This document shows, piece after piece, positions 1 through 7,705 of a stretch of DNA of 34,945 nt (the first letter of the stretch is position 1; the number at the start of each line of letters is the position of its first letter). The DNA comes from an uncultured Dehalococcoidales bacterium (lineage in GTDB: Bacteria > Chloroflexota > Dehalococcoidia > UBA1151 > UBA1328). The stretch lies in NCBI GenBank assembly GCA_905614375.1, contig CAJQSP010000037.1:1-34945 (forward strand), read 5' to 3'. Made by a program: the position numbers and the translations under genes. Under the pieces are notes generated by a model. The model was not told the origin of the DNA, did no database searches, and saw only the letters and a program-made list of their open reading frames with translations.

Positions 1-123
1 TTAGGGGCCGGTGTTTGTTGTTCCATTAGTCACAATCTCCCCCGCGATGGGAGAGGACTCGTTAAATGCAGACGCCATTGAAAGACTCGGTTGCTCGTCG
101 CAAGTCTCGTTTGTCACGCTCAT
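1..123 (-). CDS. small ORF, 40 aa, unknown function
   Basis: A complete 40-codon frame runs from ATG at 121-123 to a TAA whose complement is the first three bases of the window. It starts MSVTNETCDEQ and ends in a Thr/Asn/Gly-rich stretch (TNGTTNTGP). It has one Cys (residue 8), no membrane segment and no recognised motif. The main support is a good Shine-Dalgarno-like run (AGGAAAGGAGAA, minus strand, about 129-139) just upstream. I do not recognise it. It could be a small standalone protein, a peptide precursor or a chance ORF; what lies downstream is outside the window. Confidence 0.35.
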   Translation of the reverse strand: MSVTNETCDEQPSLSMASAFNESSPIAGEIVTNGTTNTGP

Positions 124-288
124 CGCAGTTCTCCTTTCCTGACCCTTTCGTATTGTCATTAATTTTTAGCATCCGAGCGACAAGGGGTTGGAGTAATTCC
201 GTTCAGTGAATTCGGGATTAGCGTGGACGTGCCAGGAGGGTAAAACCGATGTGCAATGGACAATATTTGGCAGTAGTGTTGAGGGACC

Positions 289-606
289 ATGTTTAGATTT
301 ATTAGAAATAGACGCCCGCTGGGTGTCGGATTAATTTCCGGCACTGTGTTGGGTTTGATGATTGCGATTGGTTACGGATCGACGAGTGCCTGGTTATGTT
401 CGGGTATTAGAAAGTGCCCTGCTAGCTGGGAGCCGTTCGTTTATGTTTCGCTGGTGATTTTCTTACTAGTTTTGTTTACGGCGATCGTCATTGCAGTGGT
501 GGGTGCGAGGGCGTACAAGATTTTCGATACGTCAATTGGCGGAGATAAGGCTTACGAGCCAAGCATTGGTTCGCATCAGGATGGTGATTCGGGCTCGGAC
601 GCGTAA
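289..606 (+). CDS. small two-helix membrane protein, unknown
   Basis: A 105-residue protein with a basic N-terminus (MFRFIRNRRP), a hydrophobic segment at about residues 12-34 and a second at about 50-72. The tail is acidic and polar (GDSGSDA). The 'positive start, two helices, soluble acidic tail' layout is that of a real inner-membrane protein with both ends in the cytoplasm. Two cysteines (C37, C43) lie in the loop between the helices. I know no family for it. It stands alone between the minus-strand small ORF and lpdA, about 300 bases upstream of the latter. Confidence 0.6.
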   Translation: MFRFIRNRRPLGVGLISGTVLGLMIAIGYGSTSAWLCSGIRKCPASWEPFVYVSLVIFLLVLFTAIVIAVVGARAYKIFDTSIGGDKAYEPSIGSHQDGDSGSDA

Positions 607-647
607 CGGGCGATTTGGCGGTGGTTGCGTTACGGGTGCGGGTCGAT

Positions 648-675
648 AGATCCTGAAAAATAATTCAGGATGACA
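648..675 (+). repeat. REP-like dispersed palindrome, copy 1
   Basis: TCCTGAA (651-657) and TTCAGGA (664-670) form a perfect 7-bp inverted repeat around a 6-base loop. They are embedded in AGATCC...GGATGACA. The same 28-base unit recurs at 15565-15592 (degenerate) and 16561-16587, all in the same orientation and all between genes. This resembles short intergenic REP-type elements with a GGATGACA flank that are common in bacteria. Confidence 0.6.
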
Positions 676-901
676 TGAGCGAGGTTTCAGGATATTGATC
701 GTTGTTGGCGAGGGTGCTGTTGGCGGTTATATGAAGTCGTACTGGCATGATTCGCACGTATAATCGGGCGGTTGATTTTGTGGATTGCTGAAATTTATTG
801 GTTCGATAACCGGCAAATATCTCGATCAAGATGCTCATCGAGGGCTCACTAACGTGCTTCGGCACACGGTCTCCCTCTCAGAAATGAAAAGAATTTTCCA
901 A

Positions 902-2311
902 ATGGCAGAAACTAACTTCGATCTTGTTGTTATTGGTGCGGGTCCTGGCGGATATCACGCCGCTATCAGGGGTGCTCAGCTTGGCTTGAGTGTGGCGGTA
1001 GTTGAGAAGGACGACGGCACTGGCATTGGGGGACTCGGCGGAGTTTGTTTGAACTGGGGCTGCATTCCGTCGAAATCGCTTCTGAAGAATGCCGAAGTTG
1101 TAAATCATCTTTCGCATGCCGACGACTGGGGCATCGAAGTTGGTGAGTGGTCGGCAAGCATGGCAAAGGCTGTTGATCGCTCACGCAAGGTGTCTAATGC
1201 CCTGACAAATGGAATCGGATTCTTGTTCAAGAAGAACAAGATCACTCTCGTTCAGGGTAAGGCGACGCTCAAGTCATCGACACAGATTGATGTCGAGGGC
1301 GGCGAGACGCTTACTGCTAAGAATATTGTTATTGCAACGGGGGCACGAGCGAGAAGCCTGCCGGGTCTTGAGATCGATGGCGAGAGCATTATTACGTCTC
1401 GACACGCGCTTGAGCTACGTGTGCAGCCAGAGGCGATTGCCGTCATAGGTGCATCTGCTATCGGCTGTGAATTCGCTTATTACTTCAATTCTTACGGTGT
1501 GAACGTAAAAATGTTCGAAATGCTCGGACATCTCGTTCCTCGAGAAGACGAAGAGGTTTCGGTTGAACTAGAGCGTCAATTTGGTCAACAGGGAATCGAA
1601 TTTGCTGTTTCTGCCAGCGTTTCCGGTGTTGAAAAAAAGGACGGCCGACTCGCTGTTCAGTATGAAGTGAACGGTGAGAAGGAAGAGTTCATCTGCGACA
1701 AAGTGCTTCTTGGTGTTGGCGTTCAGCCAAACACCGATGGCATCGGACTTGAGAACGTCGGAATCAACACTGTTGGCCCCGGATACATCGAGGTCGACGG
1801 AAACATGCGCACGAACGTCGGTGGTGTTTACGCCGTTGGTGACGTGAACGGCAAGCTGATGCTTGCGCACGTCGCGTTCGATCAGGGAGTGGTCGCTGCC
1901 GAGACGATTGCTGGTCACAATCCCGAGCCTATCGATGACTATGTGAACATGCCGCGCTGCACCTACGCTCAGCCACAGATCGCTTCTATCGGTCTCACTG
2001 AGGCTCAAGCGCGTGACAACGGCGTAAATGTAAAGGTCGGCAAGGTTCCGTTCCAAGTCGCTGGAAAGTCGGTCGCGATTGGTGAGTCTCAGGGCTTCGT
2101 AAAAGTTCTGATCGATGACGACTCAGGCGAGGTTATAGGGGCGCATATTATTGGTCCTGAAGCTACCGAGTTGATCTCTGAGATTGGCATGCTTCAAATG
2201 TTAGAAGGCACGAACCTTGAGCTACACAAGATGACTCACGCTCACCCGACGTTGTCGGAAGCGGTGAAGGAAGCTGGTGCGGCTGTTACTGGTGAGGCTA
2301 TTCACTTCTAA
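902..2311 (+). CDS. lpdA: dihydrolipoamide dehydrogenase (E3)
   Basis: FAD-dependent pyridine nucleotide-disulphide oxidoreductase that reoxidises the lipoyl groups of 2-oxoacid dehydrogenase or glycine cleavage complexes with NAD+. Visible: FAD-binding GAGPGG at residues 12-17; the redox-active disulphide Cys49/Cys54 in GGVCLNWGCIPSK; an NAD-binding VIGASAIGCEFA; the second FAD motif VYAVGDV; and the C-terminal catalytic HAHPTLSE with its His-Glu pair. With ATG at 902 the protein is 469 aa, the usual length. In-frame starts at 884 and further upstream would add a tail not normal for the family. The E1/E2 partners are not next to it, so it may serve complexes encoded elsewhere. Confidence 0.93.
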   Translation: MAETNFDLVVIGAGPGGYHAAIRGAQLGLSVAVVEKDDGTGIGGLGGVCLNWGCIPSKSLLKNAEVVNHLSHADDWGIEVGEWSASMAKAVDRSRKVSNALTNGIGFLFKKNKITLVQGKATLKSSTQIDVEGGETLTAKNIVIATGARARSLPGLEIDGESIITSRHALELRVQPEAIAVIGASAIGCEFAYYFNSYGVNVKMFEMLGHLVPREDEEVSVELERQFGQQGIEFAVSASVSGVEKKDGRLAVQYEVNGEKEEFICDKVLLGVGVQPNTDGIGLENVGINTVGPGYIEVDGNMRTNVGGVYAVGDVNGKLMLAHVAFDQGVVAAETIAGHNPEPIDDYVNMPRCTYAQPQIASIGLTEAQARDNGVNVKVGKVPFQVAGKSVAIGESQGFVKVLIDDDSGEVIGAHIIGPEATELISEIGMLQMLEGTNLELHKMTHAHPTLSEAVKEAGAAVTGEAIHF

Positions 2312-2646
2312 CGTTATAGCGCTCGTTACTTTGCAACTCGGCTCAGCGTCATAGTCTCTCACCCTTTAGCTCCCTACCAGAAAGCGAGGGGGATGTTTGG
2401 ATCCGGGTGAGAACGCAGACTCTAGGTTATATTCGTTGGCATCGGAGATGGACGCTGGGTCAGTGCAGACCATGGTAACGCCGCCGCCGGAAGACCTTCG
2501 AAATCTTTAGCGGTAGCATCAAGTCGTCGATTGAAGGTGGTTTACCCGAAATACTAAGTTACGATCGTGGTAGCGAAGGATCAGATACATCCGAAGAGCT
2601 GCTTGGCGAAGGTCGCTAATGGATTTCAAGGAGCGATGATCACTAG
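2312..2646. other. intergenic, no gene recognised
   Basis: About 335 bases between lpdA and the cupin gene. I see no convincing ORF, RNA gene or T-tailed hairpin. The last 20 bases supply an AGGAG-type ribosome binding site for the cupin gene. Confidence 0.4.
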
Positions 2647-3006
2647 ATGACTAAAAAAACAAAAATTACCCATCTGTACACAGGGGATGATGGGCAGTCT
2701 CACTTTGGTGAGATTGAGGTGGAGATGGAGCCGAACATTGCAGGGCATATCTCCGAGTTGTTTCCTGCGACGGGCATTATATTCCGTGAAACGAGTGAGT
2801 TGTACGACTACGATTTTCATGTAGCTCCACGCAAGCAATACGTGGTTAATCTCGATGGGGCAGTTGAAATTACCGTTGGCAGTGGCGATAAGCGAGTGAT
2901 GGGAGCGGGCGAAATGTTTCTCGCGGAAGACACAACGGGTCAGGGTCATATCTCGAGGGCTGTGAATGGCAAGATTAGGCATTCGCTGTTTATTACGCTG
3001 GATTGA
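2647..3006 (+). CDS. small cupin-domain protein
   Basis: A 119-residue single-domain protein. Its centre, FHVAPRKQYVVNLDGAVEI (about 57-75), matches the first cupin motif, with a His at 58 and a Gln at 64. GAGEMFLAEDTTGQGH (about 86-101) matches the second motif, ending in a His. The run of beta-strand residues fits a small jelly-roll barrel. The cupin fold is well supported; the substrate is not. Related short cupins are often found beside catabolic genes, but here it stands alone, convergent with the DUF1501 gene. AGGAG lies upstream of the ATG. Confidence 0.8.
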   Translation: MTKKTKITHLYTGDDGQSHFGEIEVEMEPNIAGHISELFPATGIIFRETSELYDYDFHVAPRKQYVVNLDGAVEITVGSGDKRVMGAGEMFLAEDTTGQGHISRAVNGKIRHSLFITLD

Positions 3007-3148
3007 CGAGCGTGATTCTCTGTCTCATCCGAAGGCCTTGTCGCTCTGGCAATTGCTGCGTTAGTCTGGCCGATATTGCGACGGGGCGAAGACGTCTCAC
3101 CTAGTTAGAAGGGCGTTTACTTCAGGCGCACATTCGTGCTTGGTCGAG

Positions 3149-3181
3149 TCTGCCCCTCTAACTCCCACGATCAGGGGGCAT
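3149..3181. terminator. possible hairpin between convergent genes
   Basis: TGCCCC and GGGGCA form a short GC-rich inverted repeat with a long loop, between the ends of the cupin gene (plus) and the DUF1501 gene (minus). There is no clear T-run on either side, so this is a weak candidate for a shared transcript end. Confidence 0.25.
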
Positions 3182-3184
3182 TAG

Positions 3185-4309
3185 TTAAACAGCGAAGGGT
3201 TTTATTTTTTCGTAGGTGCCGTTGACGATTGGTTTGGCTTCGACGTGGAGCCAGTCGTCGAGGATGTCAGTGTAAAGGCCTCGGAAATCGTTGTTGAATG
3301 CCAGGTCACCTTGCACCCAGTCGGCTGGATCGATCGACGGATATTCGGCGTAGTGACCGCCAGCAACCTGATTACCAACTACGAACGCCACTCCACCGGA
3401 TCCGTGATCGGTTCCCGTTCCATTGTCTAGAACTCGCCTGCCGAACTCCGAGAACATCAGGACCGTTACTTCGTCACCTAGCCCGTGTTCTTCGAGATCA
3501 TCAAAGAACGAGATGAGCGAATTCGAAATGTGGCTCCATAGTTTCGATTGGAGAGTTACTTCGTCGGTGTGGGTGTCGAAGCTGCCGTACTCGGTGTAGA
3601 AAACCCTAGTTCCGAGATCGGCAAAATGGATTTGAGCAACGCCTTTGAGACTTTTGGCGAACGGGTTGTCAGGATACTCGACATTCGACTTGTACTTGAG
3701 CGGCGCTTCCTTGAGGATGTCGGCTCCACGCATGGCATCGAGCCCAGTTTGCCCTAGATACTCCATAACGGTGTCGGATCCGAGTAGGGGTGTGTACATA
3801 CGGCTGAAGGCGTTGAGAGCTTGCTCACGTTGATTGGCTCCGGCTACTCCGGTGAGAAGGCCGTAGTTTTCTAGATCCCCGACCGATGCGACCGGAACCC
3901 CTGGGGCTGCAAGTGCTCTTGGAAGTCCGTTTCCGAAGTTGACCGCCGTCACTGGATTGCTGCCTTCAGGGTCGAGTTCCTTGATTGCCTGACCGAGCCA
4001 TCCTTTTGAGCCGACTGTTGTTGGTTCTGCTGTGTGCCAGATGTCCATAGACCGGAAGTGAGACCGATTAGGGACGGGATAACCGATTCCATGAACGATG
4101 GCGACTTTACCTTGATCATAGAGCGTCTTCATCGGTCCCATGCCGGGATTGAGTCCATAGCCCTTGTCGAGTGGGATGACCTGGTCATCGGTGATACGAA
4201 TGTTGGGTCGTGAGTCTTTATAGAAACCGTTCTGAAAAGGAACGATGCAGTTGAGGTAGTCGTTTCCTCCAGAGAGTTGGATGACTACGAGGACTTTCTC
4301 TTTGGTCAT
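3185..4309 (-). CDS. DUF1501 family protein
   Basis: A 374-residue protein of the DUF1501 family, distantly related to the alkaline phosphatase/sulfatase fold. Typical blocks are the start VLVVIQLSGGNDYLN, NRSHFRSMDIW (about 92-102), the middle YTEYGSFDTH, and EFGRRVLDNGTGTDHGSGG near the C-terminus, whose Asp and His residues resemble metal ligands. Many family members begin with a Tat signal, but this one has none: a stop codon lies five codons upstream of the ATG, so no hidden extension exists. It is the last gene of the TPR-DUF1800-NHL-DUF1501 series. DUF1501 and DUF1800 genes are usually neighbours; their function is not established. Confidence 0.9.
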   Translation of the reverse strand: MTKEKVLVVIQLSGGNDYLNCIVPFQNGFYKDSRPNIRITDDQVIPLDKGYGLNPGMGPMKTLYDQGKVAIVHGIGYPVPNRSHFRSMDIWHTAEPTTVGSKGWLGQAIKELDPEGSNPVTAVNFGNGLPRALAAPGVPVASVGDLENYGLLTGVAGANQREQALNAFSRMYTPLLGSDTVMEYLGQTGLDAMRGADILKEAPLKYKSNVEYPDNPFAKSLKGVAQIHFADLGTRVFYTEYGSFDTHTDEVTLQSKLWSHISNSLISFFDDLEEHGLGDEVTVLMFSEFGRRVLDNGTGTDHGSGGVAFVVGNQVAGGHYAEYPSIDPADWVQGDLAFNNDFRGLYTDILDDWLHVEAKPIVNGTYEKIKPFAV

Positions 4310-4408
4310 GATGATATTGGCTGATTAGTCTGGTGAGGTGGTGTCGGGTTGCTGTAGTTGTGCTGGTGGGGTTTTGGTTGGCTGAATCGAGCGTTGATTA
4401 GTGTTTGC

Positions 4409-4434
4409 CACTTCGTTCCTCATCGCAATGACAG
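4409..4434. repeat. REP-like sequence between NHL and DUF1501 genes
   Basis: CACTTCGTTCCTCATCGCAA followed by TGACAG resembles the widespread short dispersed repeat with a 'CACTTCGTTCCTCGCAATGACA' core. It lies in the 149-base gap between the NHL and DUF1501 genes, a plausible REP position. Only one copy is seen here, so the assignment rests on resemblance. Confidence 0.35.
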
Positions 4435-4458
4435 GAACCACTAACATGTCTTGTGTCG

Positions 4459-5472
4459 CTATTCGTTGGATCGCTGATAGACCTGAAGGCGATGGCGGAG
4501 GGAGTCGGTGATTATTAGCCTGCCTTCTGGGTCGATTTCGATGGCGGTGGGGTCCCAAAGATAGGATTCCACTCTTGATGAAATTTCGTGGGGTTCCGTA
4601 GCGTCAACTTCGATGAACGAATCGAATCGAGTTCGTGCTTCGGCTTCGTCGGCATTTGCATTCAGATATTCCTGCGCCCACGGCGAAACCGTTGCTGCGC
4701 CTCGTACCGACTGTTGGAAATTCCAGTTTGAATCGAACATTTGGACGCGTTGGTTGCCCCAGTCGGCTACATAGATAAATCCGTCTTGATCAACTGCGAC
4801 GTCAGACGGTCGGTCCAGTTGGCCTTCTTCTCGTCCAGACGTGCCGAACTGGTCAATGAACGTTCCATCGTTGGCGAATCGTTGGATTCGGTCGTTTCGC
4901 CAGTCGGCAACGTAGATGTTGTCATTTGCATCGGTATCGATGCCCCAAGGAAGATTGAACTCGCCTTCACCGGTGCCTTCCAACCCAAAGTGCGAGAGAT
5001 AGTCCCCGTTGGGTGTTAGGCGCTGAATTCGATTGTTGAGATGATCGACCAGCAGTAAATCACCGTTTGAGGTGAATTTCAGGCCTGCGGGTCCACTGAT
5101 TTGACCAGGACCGATCCCCTGTTCGCCCCATTTTGAGATGAATTCGCCATCCGGGGTGTACACGGTTATTCGATTGAGTTCTTCGTCGGCAATATAGACG
5201 TGGTCGTTGGGGCCGTGCGTGATTGCAGTCGGGCTCACGAACTGACCATCACCTGTGCCATCGCTACCGAACTCGTGATACCAGCCATGATGAACGTCAC
5301 ATATGCCAACGCGAATGCCCAAACGGTGCATTGGGCTTCGATTCACGGTGAAGATGCGACCATCGGGTCGGATCGAAAGATCGACTGGTATGTGGAAGCC
5401 TCGGCCTCCAACATCGGCACCGAATCCGATGGTATCTAAGTATTTGAGTTTATTTTTCGTCTGAGTGGTCAT
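4459..5472 (-). CDS. NHL-repeat beta-propeller protein
   Basis: A 337-residue protein made almost entirely of about six NHL repeats, each a variant of 'G-x-I-Y-V-A-D-x-x-N-x-R-I-Q' followed by 'F-G-x-x-G-x-G-x-G-x-F'. Clear copies are HVYIADEELNRI, DLLLVDHLNNRIQ, NIYVADWRNDRIQ, FIYVADWGNQRVQ and the last RLIITDSLRHRLQ. This predicts a six-bladed propeller, a binding or scaffold fold. There is an insertion between blades 5 and 6 (around 255-300) and no signal peptide. The ATG lies 6 bases after the stop of the DUF1800 gene, so the two are surely co-transcribed. The ligand cannot be told from sequence. Confidence 0.9.
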   Translation of the reverse strand: MTTQTKNKLKYLDTIGFGADVGGRGFHIPVDLSIRPDGRIFTVNRSPMHRLGIRVGICDVHHGWYHEFGSDGTGDGQFVSPTAITHGPNDHVYIADEELNRITVYTPDGEFISKWGEQGIGPGQISGPAGLKFTSNGDLLLVDHLNNRIQRLTPNGDYLSHFGLEGTGEGEFNLPWGIDTDANDNIYVADWRNDRIQRFANDGTFIDQFGTSGREEGQLDRPSDVAVDQDGFIYVADWGNQRVQMFDSNWNFQQSVRGAATVSPWAQEYLNANADEAEARTRFDSFIEVDATEPHEISSRVESYLWDPTAIEIDPEGRLIITDSLRHRLQVYQRSNE

Positions 5473-5478
5473 TATGAT

Positions 5479-6939
5479 CTAAACGAATTGGTACTCACGG
5501 GTGGCGACGATTAGTTGCAGAAGGGAGGCGATGACTTCGTCGGAGATGTTTGACGTGTCGTCGTGCTTATCATTCGGCGACGGACTCGGGATTACATTGT
5601 TTACGTAATCCCTGAGACCGCTGAAGGTATCGTCGGCAACTTGGAGGCTTCCTAGACTAGCTAAACTGGCGTTTACTAGGGAGCCGGCTGTTGGTGAGTT
5701 ACCCGCTGCTGAACGAATAGTGGAAACCATTTCTTGAACGCCATTGTTTTCTAGGTTTCCGACGATTTCTCCAGCGAAATTAACTCGCATGACCATAGAT
5801 CCGGTCGATATCCAGTCGGCGCCACCCATCCAGCCTTCGACACTTGGCGGTGCGTAAATGTCTTGGCCCATATATCCACTCGCTGCAATGTGAGAGTAGA
5901 CGTCGGAAGTCGGATAATCGTAGCCGCCAGCGAGTCGAACTGTGCCGACAACGAGCTCGATCGGGCTTTTCACCCGTGCGTTCCATGCGGATGGCGACTT
6001 GAACGAATCAGATAGGAACAATGCTCTCAGCATCGCTTTGATCGAATGACCGGACTCGAAGTAGGCGTGGGTCATCACTTCAACTGCTTCTGGATTTAGC
6101 GGAGGGAAGTGAGGCCATTGAGGGACAGGTAATTCGTCGGCAACGAAATAGTGATATAGGTGCCTAGCGATAAATCCGGCGGTTGCAGGGTTTTTACAGA
6201 TGATGGCAATGATATCTTCGCCATTAAAGTTTCCGGTCTCGCCTAAAAATGTTTTTTCTCCGTCATCGTGGTCATCTGGATCAAATTTGAACTGCCAGTT
6301 GACGTAGCCGTAGGGTCGCATCGTGTTGTTGCGCATTTTCAGCGCCATGTAGTCAGTATTTTCGACCGTCCAACCCGTGAACGCCCGAGAGCATTCTTTG
6401 ATGTCTTCTTCAGTGTAGTTGCCCACTCCCAATGAGAACAGTTCGAGGATTTCGCGACCATAGTTTTCGTTGATCGAATCCTTGTGGTTGTCTTGATTGT
6501 CGAGCCACAGGATCATCGCTGGATCTTTGGACAGTGCGAGCAGCAGATCGTCGAATTTACCCAAACCGTTTGCGCGAAGCATGTCGAGGTGAGTCGACAT
6601 TGCTTTGCCCTGGATTAGTTTCGTTTGGCCGGTTGCGAACACTCGATGCCAGAACAGGTTCATCTTTTCGATGAACGGCGCGCCGGTCGTGACCATTTGA
6701 TAGAGCCAGTTTCCGGCGCTACTACCTCGAGTACGTAGATCGGACTGATCGATGTGGTATCGACGTATGAGGTCTTGAGGAAGAGAAGTGGTGTCGATTG
6801 CATTTAGCAGCTGGTCGACTGCATCTTCATAATCAAGTTGCGAGTATTTCCGCAGTTCGGCAACCGTGCCCCCGAATCCAGCCCGTCGAAGCAGGTGCCC
6901 AATCAACAACTCGTCAGTGCGAGTTTCGGTCGTCGTCAT
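5479..6939 (-). CDS. DUF1800 family protein
   Basis: A 486-residue protein with the family blocks in order: HLLRRAGFGGT near the N-terminus, KMNLFWHRVFATGQTK, DPAMILWLDNQDN, NENYGREILELFSLG, CSRAFTGWTV, ITRHLYHYF-like FIARHLYHYFV, and VKSPIELVVGTVR followed by PPSVEGWMGG. The start MTTTETRTDELL at 6937-6939 is preceded by a GAGGG ribosome binding site. A longer frame upstream to 7134 runs through the TPR gene in another frame and is not coding. There is no signal peptide. Family function is unknown; it is usually paired with DUF1501, as here, with the NHL gene between them. Confidence 0.9.
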   Translation of the reverse strand: MTTTETRTDELLIGHLLRRAGFGGTVAELRKYSQLDYEDAVDQLLNAIDTTSLPQDLIRRYHIDQSDLRTRGSSAGNWLYQMVTTGAPFIEKMNLFWHRVFATGQTKLIQGKAMSTHLDMLRANGLGKFDDLLLALSKDPAMILWLDNQDNHKDSINENYGREILELFSLGVGNYTEEDIKECSRAFTGWTVENTDYMALKMRNNTMRPYGYVNWQFKFDPDDHDDGEKTFLGETGNFNGEDIIAIICKNPATAGFIARHLYHYFVADELPVPQWPHFPPLNPEAVEVMTHAYFESGHSIKAMLRALFLSDSFKSPSAWNARVKSPIELVVGTVRLAGGYDYPTSDVYSHIAASGYMGQDIYAPPSVEGWMGGADWISTGSMVMRVNFAGEIVGNLENNGVQEMVSTIRSAAGNSPTAGSLVNASLASLGSLQVADDTFSGLRDYVNNVIPSPSPNDKHDDTSNISDEVIASLLQLIVATREYQFV

Positions 6940-6974
6940 TTCAAAACCCTCGAGAATCCTTATTTGTCGGGATT

Positions 6975-7514
6975 CTAAAGGTTTTGAGCGTTGTTGCGTG
7001 CTATTTCCAACATTTCTGTGAGCTGAGGAACATCGACTTCCATAGAGATGGCAACTTTCTCGTCGGAATCTGACTCTTCCGTGTTGCCTAGTTCTGCATG
7101 GACTACGGCGCGGTTTGCGAATGCTTCGCCCCAATCTGGTTTGAGTCGGATGGCTTCGGAGAAGTCTTTAAGGGCAGTTTCTAGGTGTCCTAGCTGGTAG
7201 TGCGAGTTTCCGCGGTCGAGATAGGTGTCAGGGTATGACGGGTTAAGACGCACCGAGTTGTCGTAATCGACGACGGCTTGTTCATGTTTATCGTCGAGGG
7301 CGTAAGCGCCAGCTCGGTAGTGGTGAAGTTTTGCCGAGTTTCGTGATGCTGAAATCGCTTCAGTGAAGTACTTGATCGCCTTTTTGGGGCGTCCTTCGTC
7401 GACTTCACGGACGCCGTTCTTGAACGTGTTGATGATTTTCTCGGGCGTAGAACGTGTTGATCGTTGCTGGCGACCGAGAAATTTGTTTAGCCATGCTGAC
7501 ATTGGGTTCGGCAT
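6975..7514 (-). CDS. TPR-repeat protein
   Basis: A 179-residue protein with three clear tetratricopeptide repeats (about residues 25-128). Examples are GRPKKAIKYFTEAISA, KHEQAVVDYDNSVRLNP and GHLETALKDFSEAIRLKP, and a partial fourth follows. The last 40 residues are acidic (ESDSDEKVA). The basic N-terminus (LNKFLGRQQRSTRST) is not a signal peptide. It is a protein-protein interaction module and the first gene of the four-gene minus-strand series; 35 bases separate it from the DUF1800 gene. An internal ATG at 7500-7502 is an alternative start. Confidence 0.82.
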   Translation of the reverse strand: MPNPMSAWLNKFLGRQQRSTRSTPEKIINTFKNGVREVDEGRPKKAIKYFTEAISASRNSAKLHHYRAGAYALDDKHEQAVVDYDNSVRLNPSYPDTYLDRGNSHYQLGHLETALKDFSEAIRLKPDWGEAFANRAVVHAELGNTEESDSDEKVAISMEVDVPQLTEMLEIARNNAQNL

Positions 7515-7705
7515 CTTTTGGGTTATGACGAGAATGGATGATTAAGAGTTTCGTTGCTAAGTCGATCAAATTGGATACGCAACACCTAATTTACGGACAG
7601 ATCACGGAAGTTAGCCGTAATAGGCTTGTTCGGTTCCACCTATCTGTCTGACTGCTCTAGCAACTGTCGCACCTTTTGCCAGGGCTACTTCAACGGCAGG
7701 AATTT

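Noticed and set aside
785..901. Longer lpdA start giving 508 residues
   Set aside because: The extra N-terminus has no counterpart in the family; ATG 902 gives the normal start just before the FAD motif.
1568..2056. 162-aa minus-strand ORF inside lpdA
   Set aside because: It is antisense to conserved lpdA motifs and has no recognisable features.
4325..4558. 77-aa minus-strand ORF
   Set aside because: Overlaps the 3' end of the NHL gene in another frame; Pro/Arg/His-rich with no motif.
6940..7134. N-terminal extension of the DUF1800 protein
   Set aside because: It lies in the TPR gene in another frame, is Arg/Ser-rich, and ATG 6937-6939 has a GAGGG site and the family's usual beginning.
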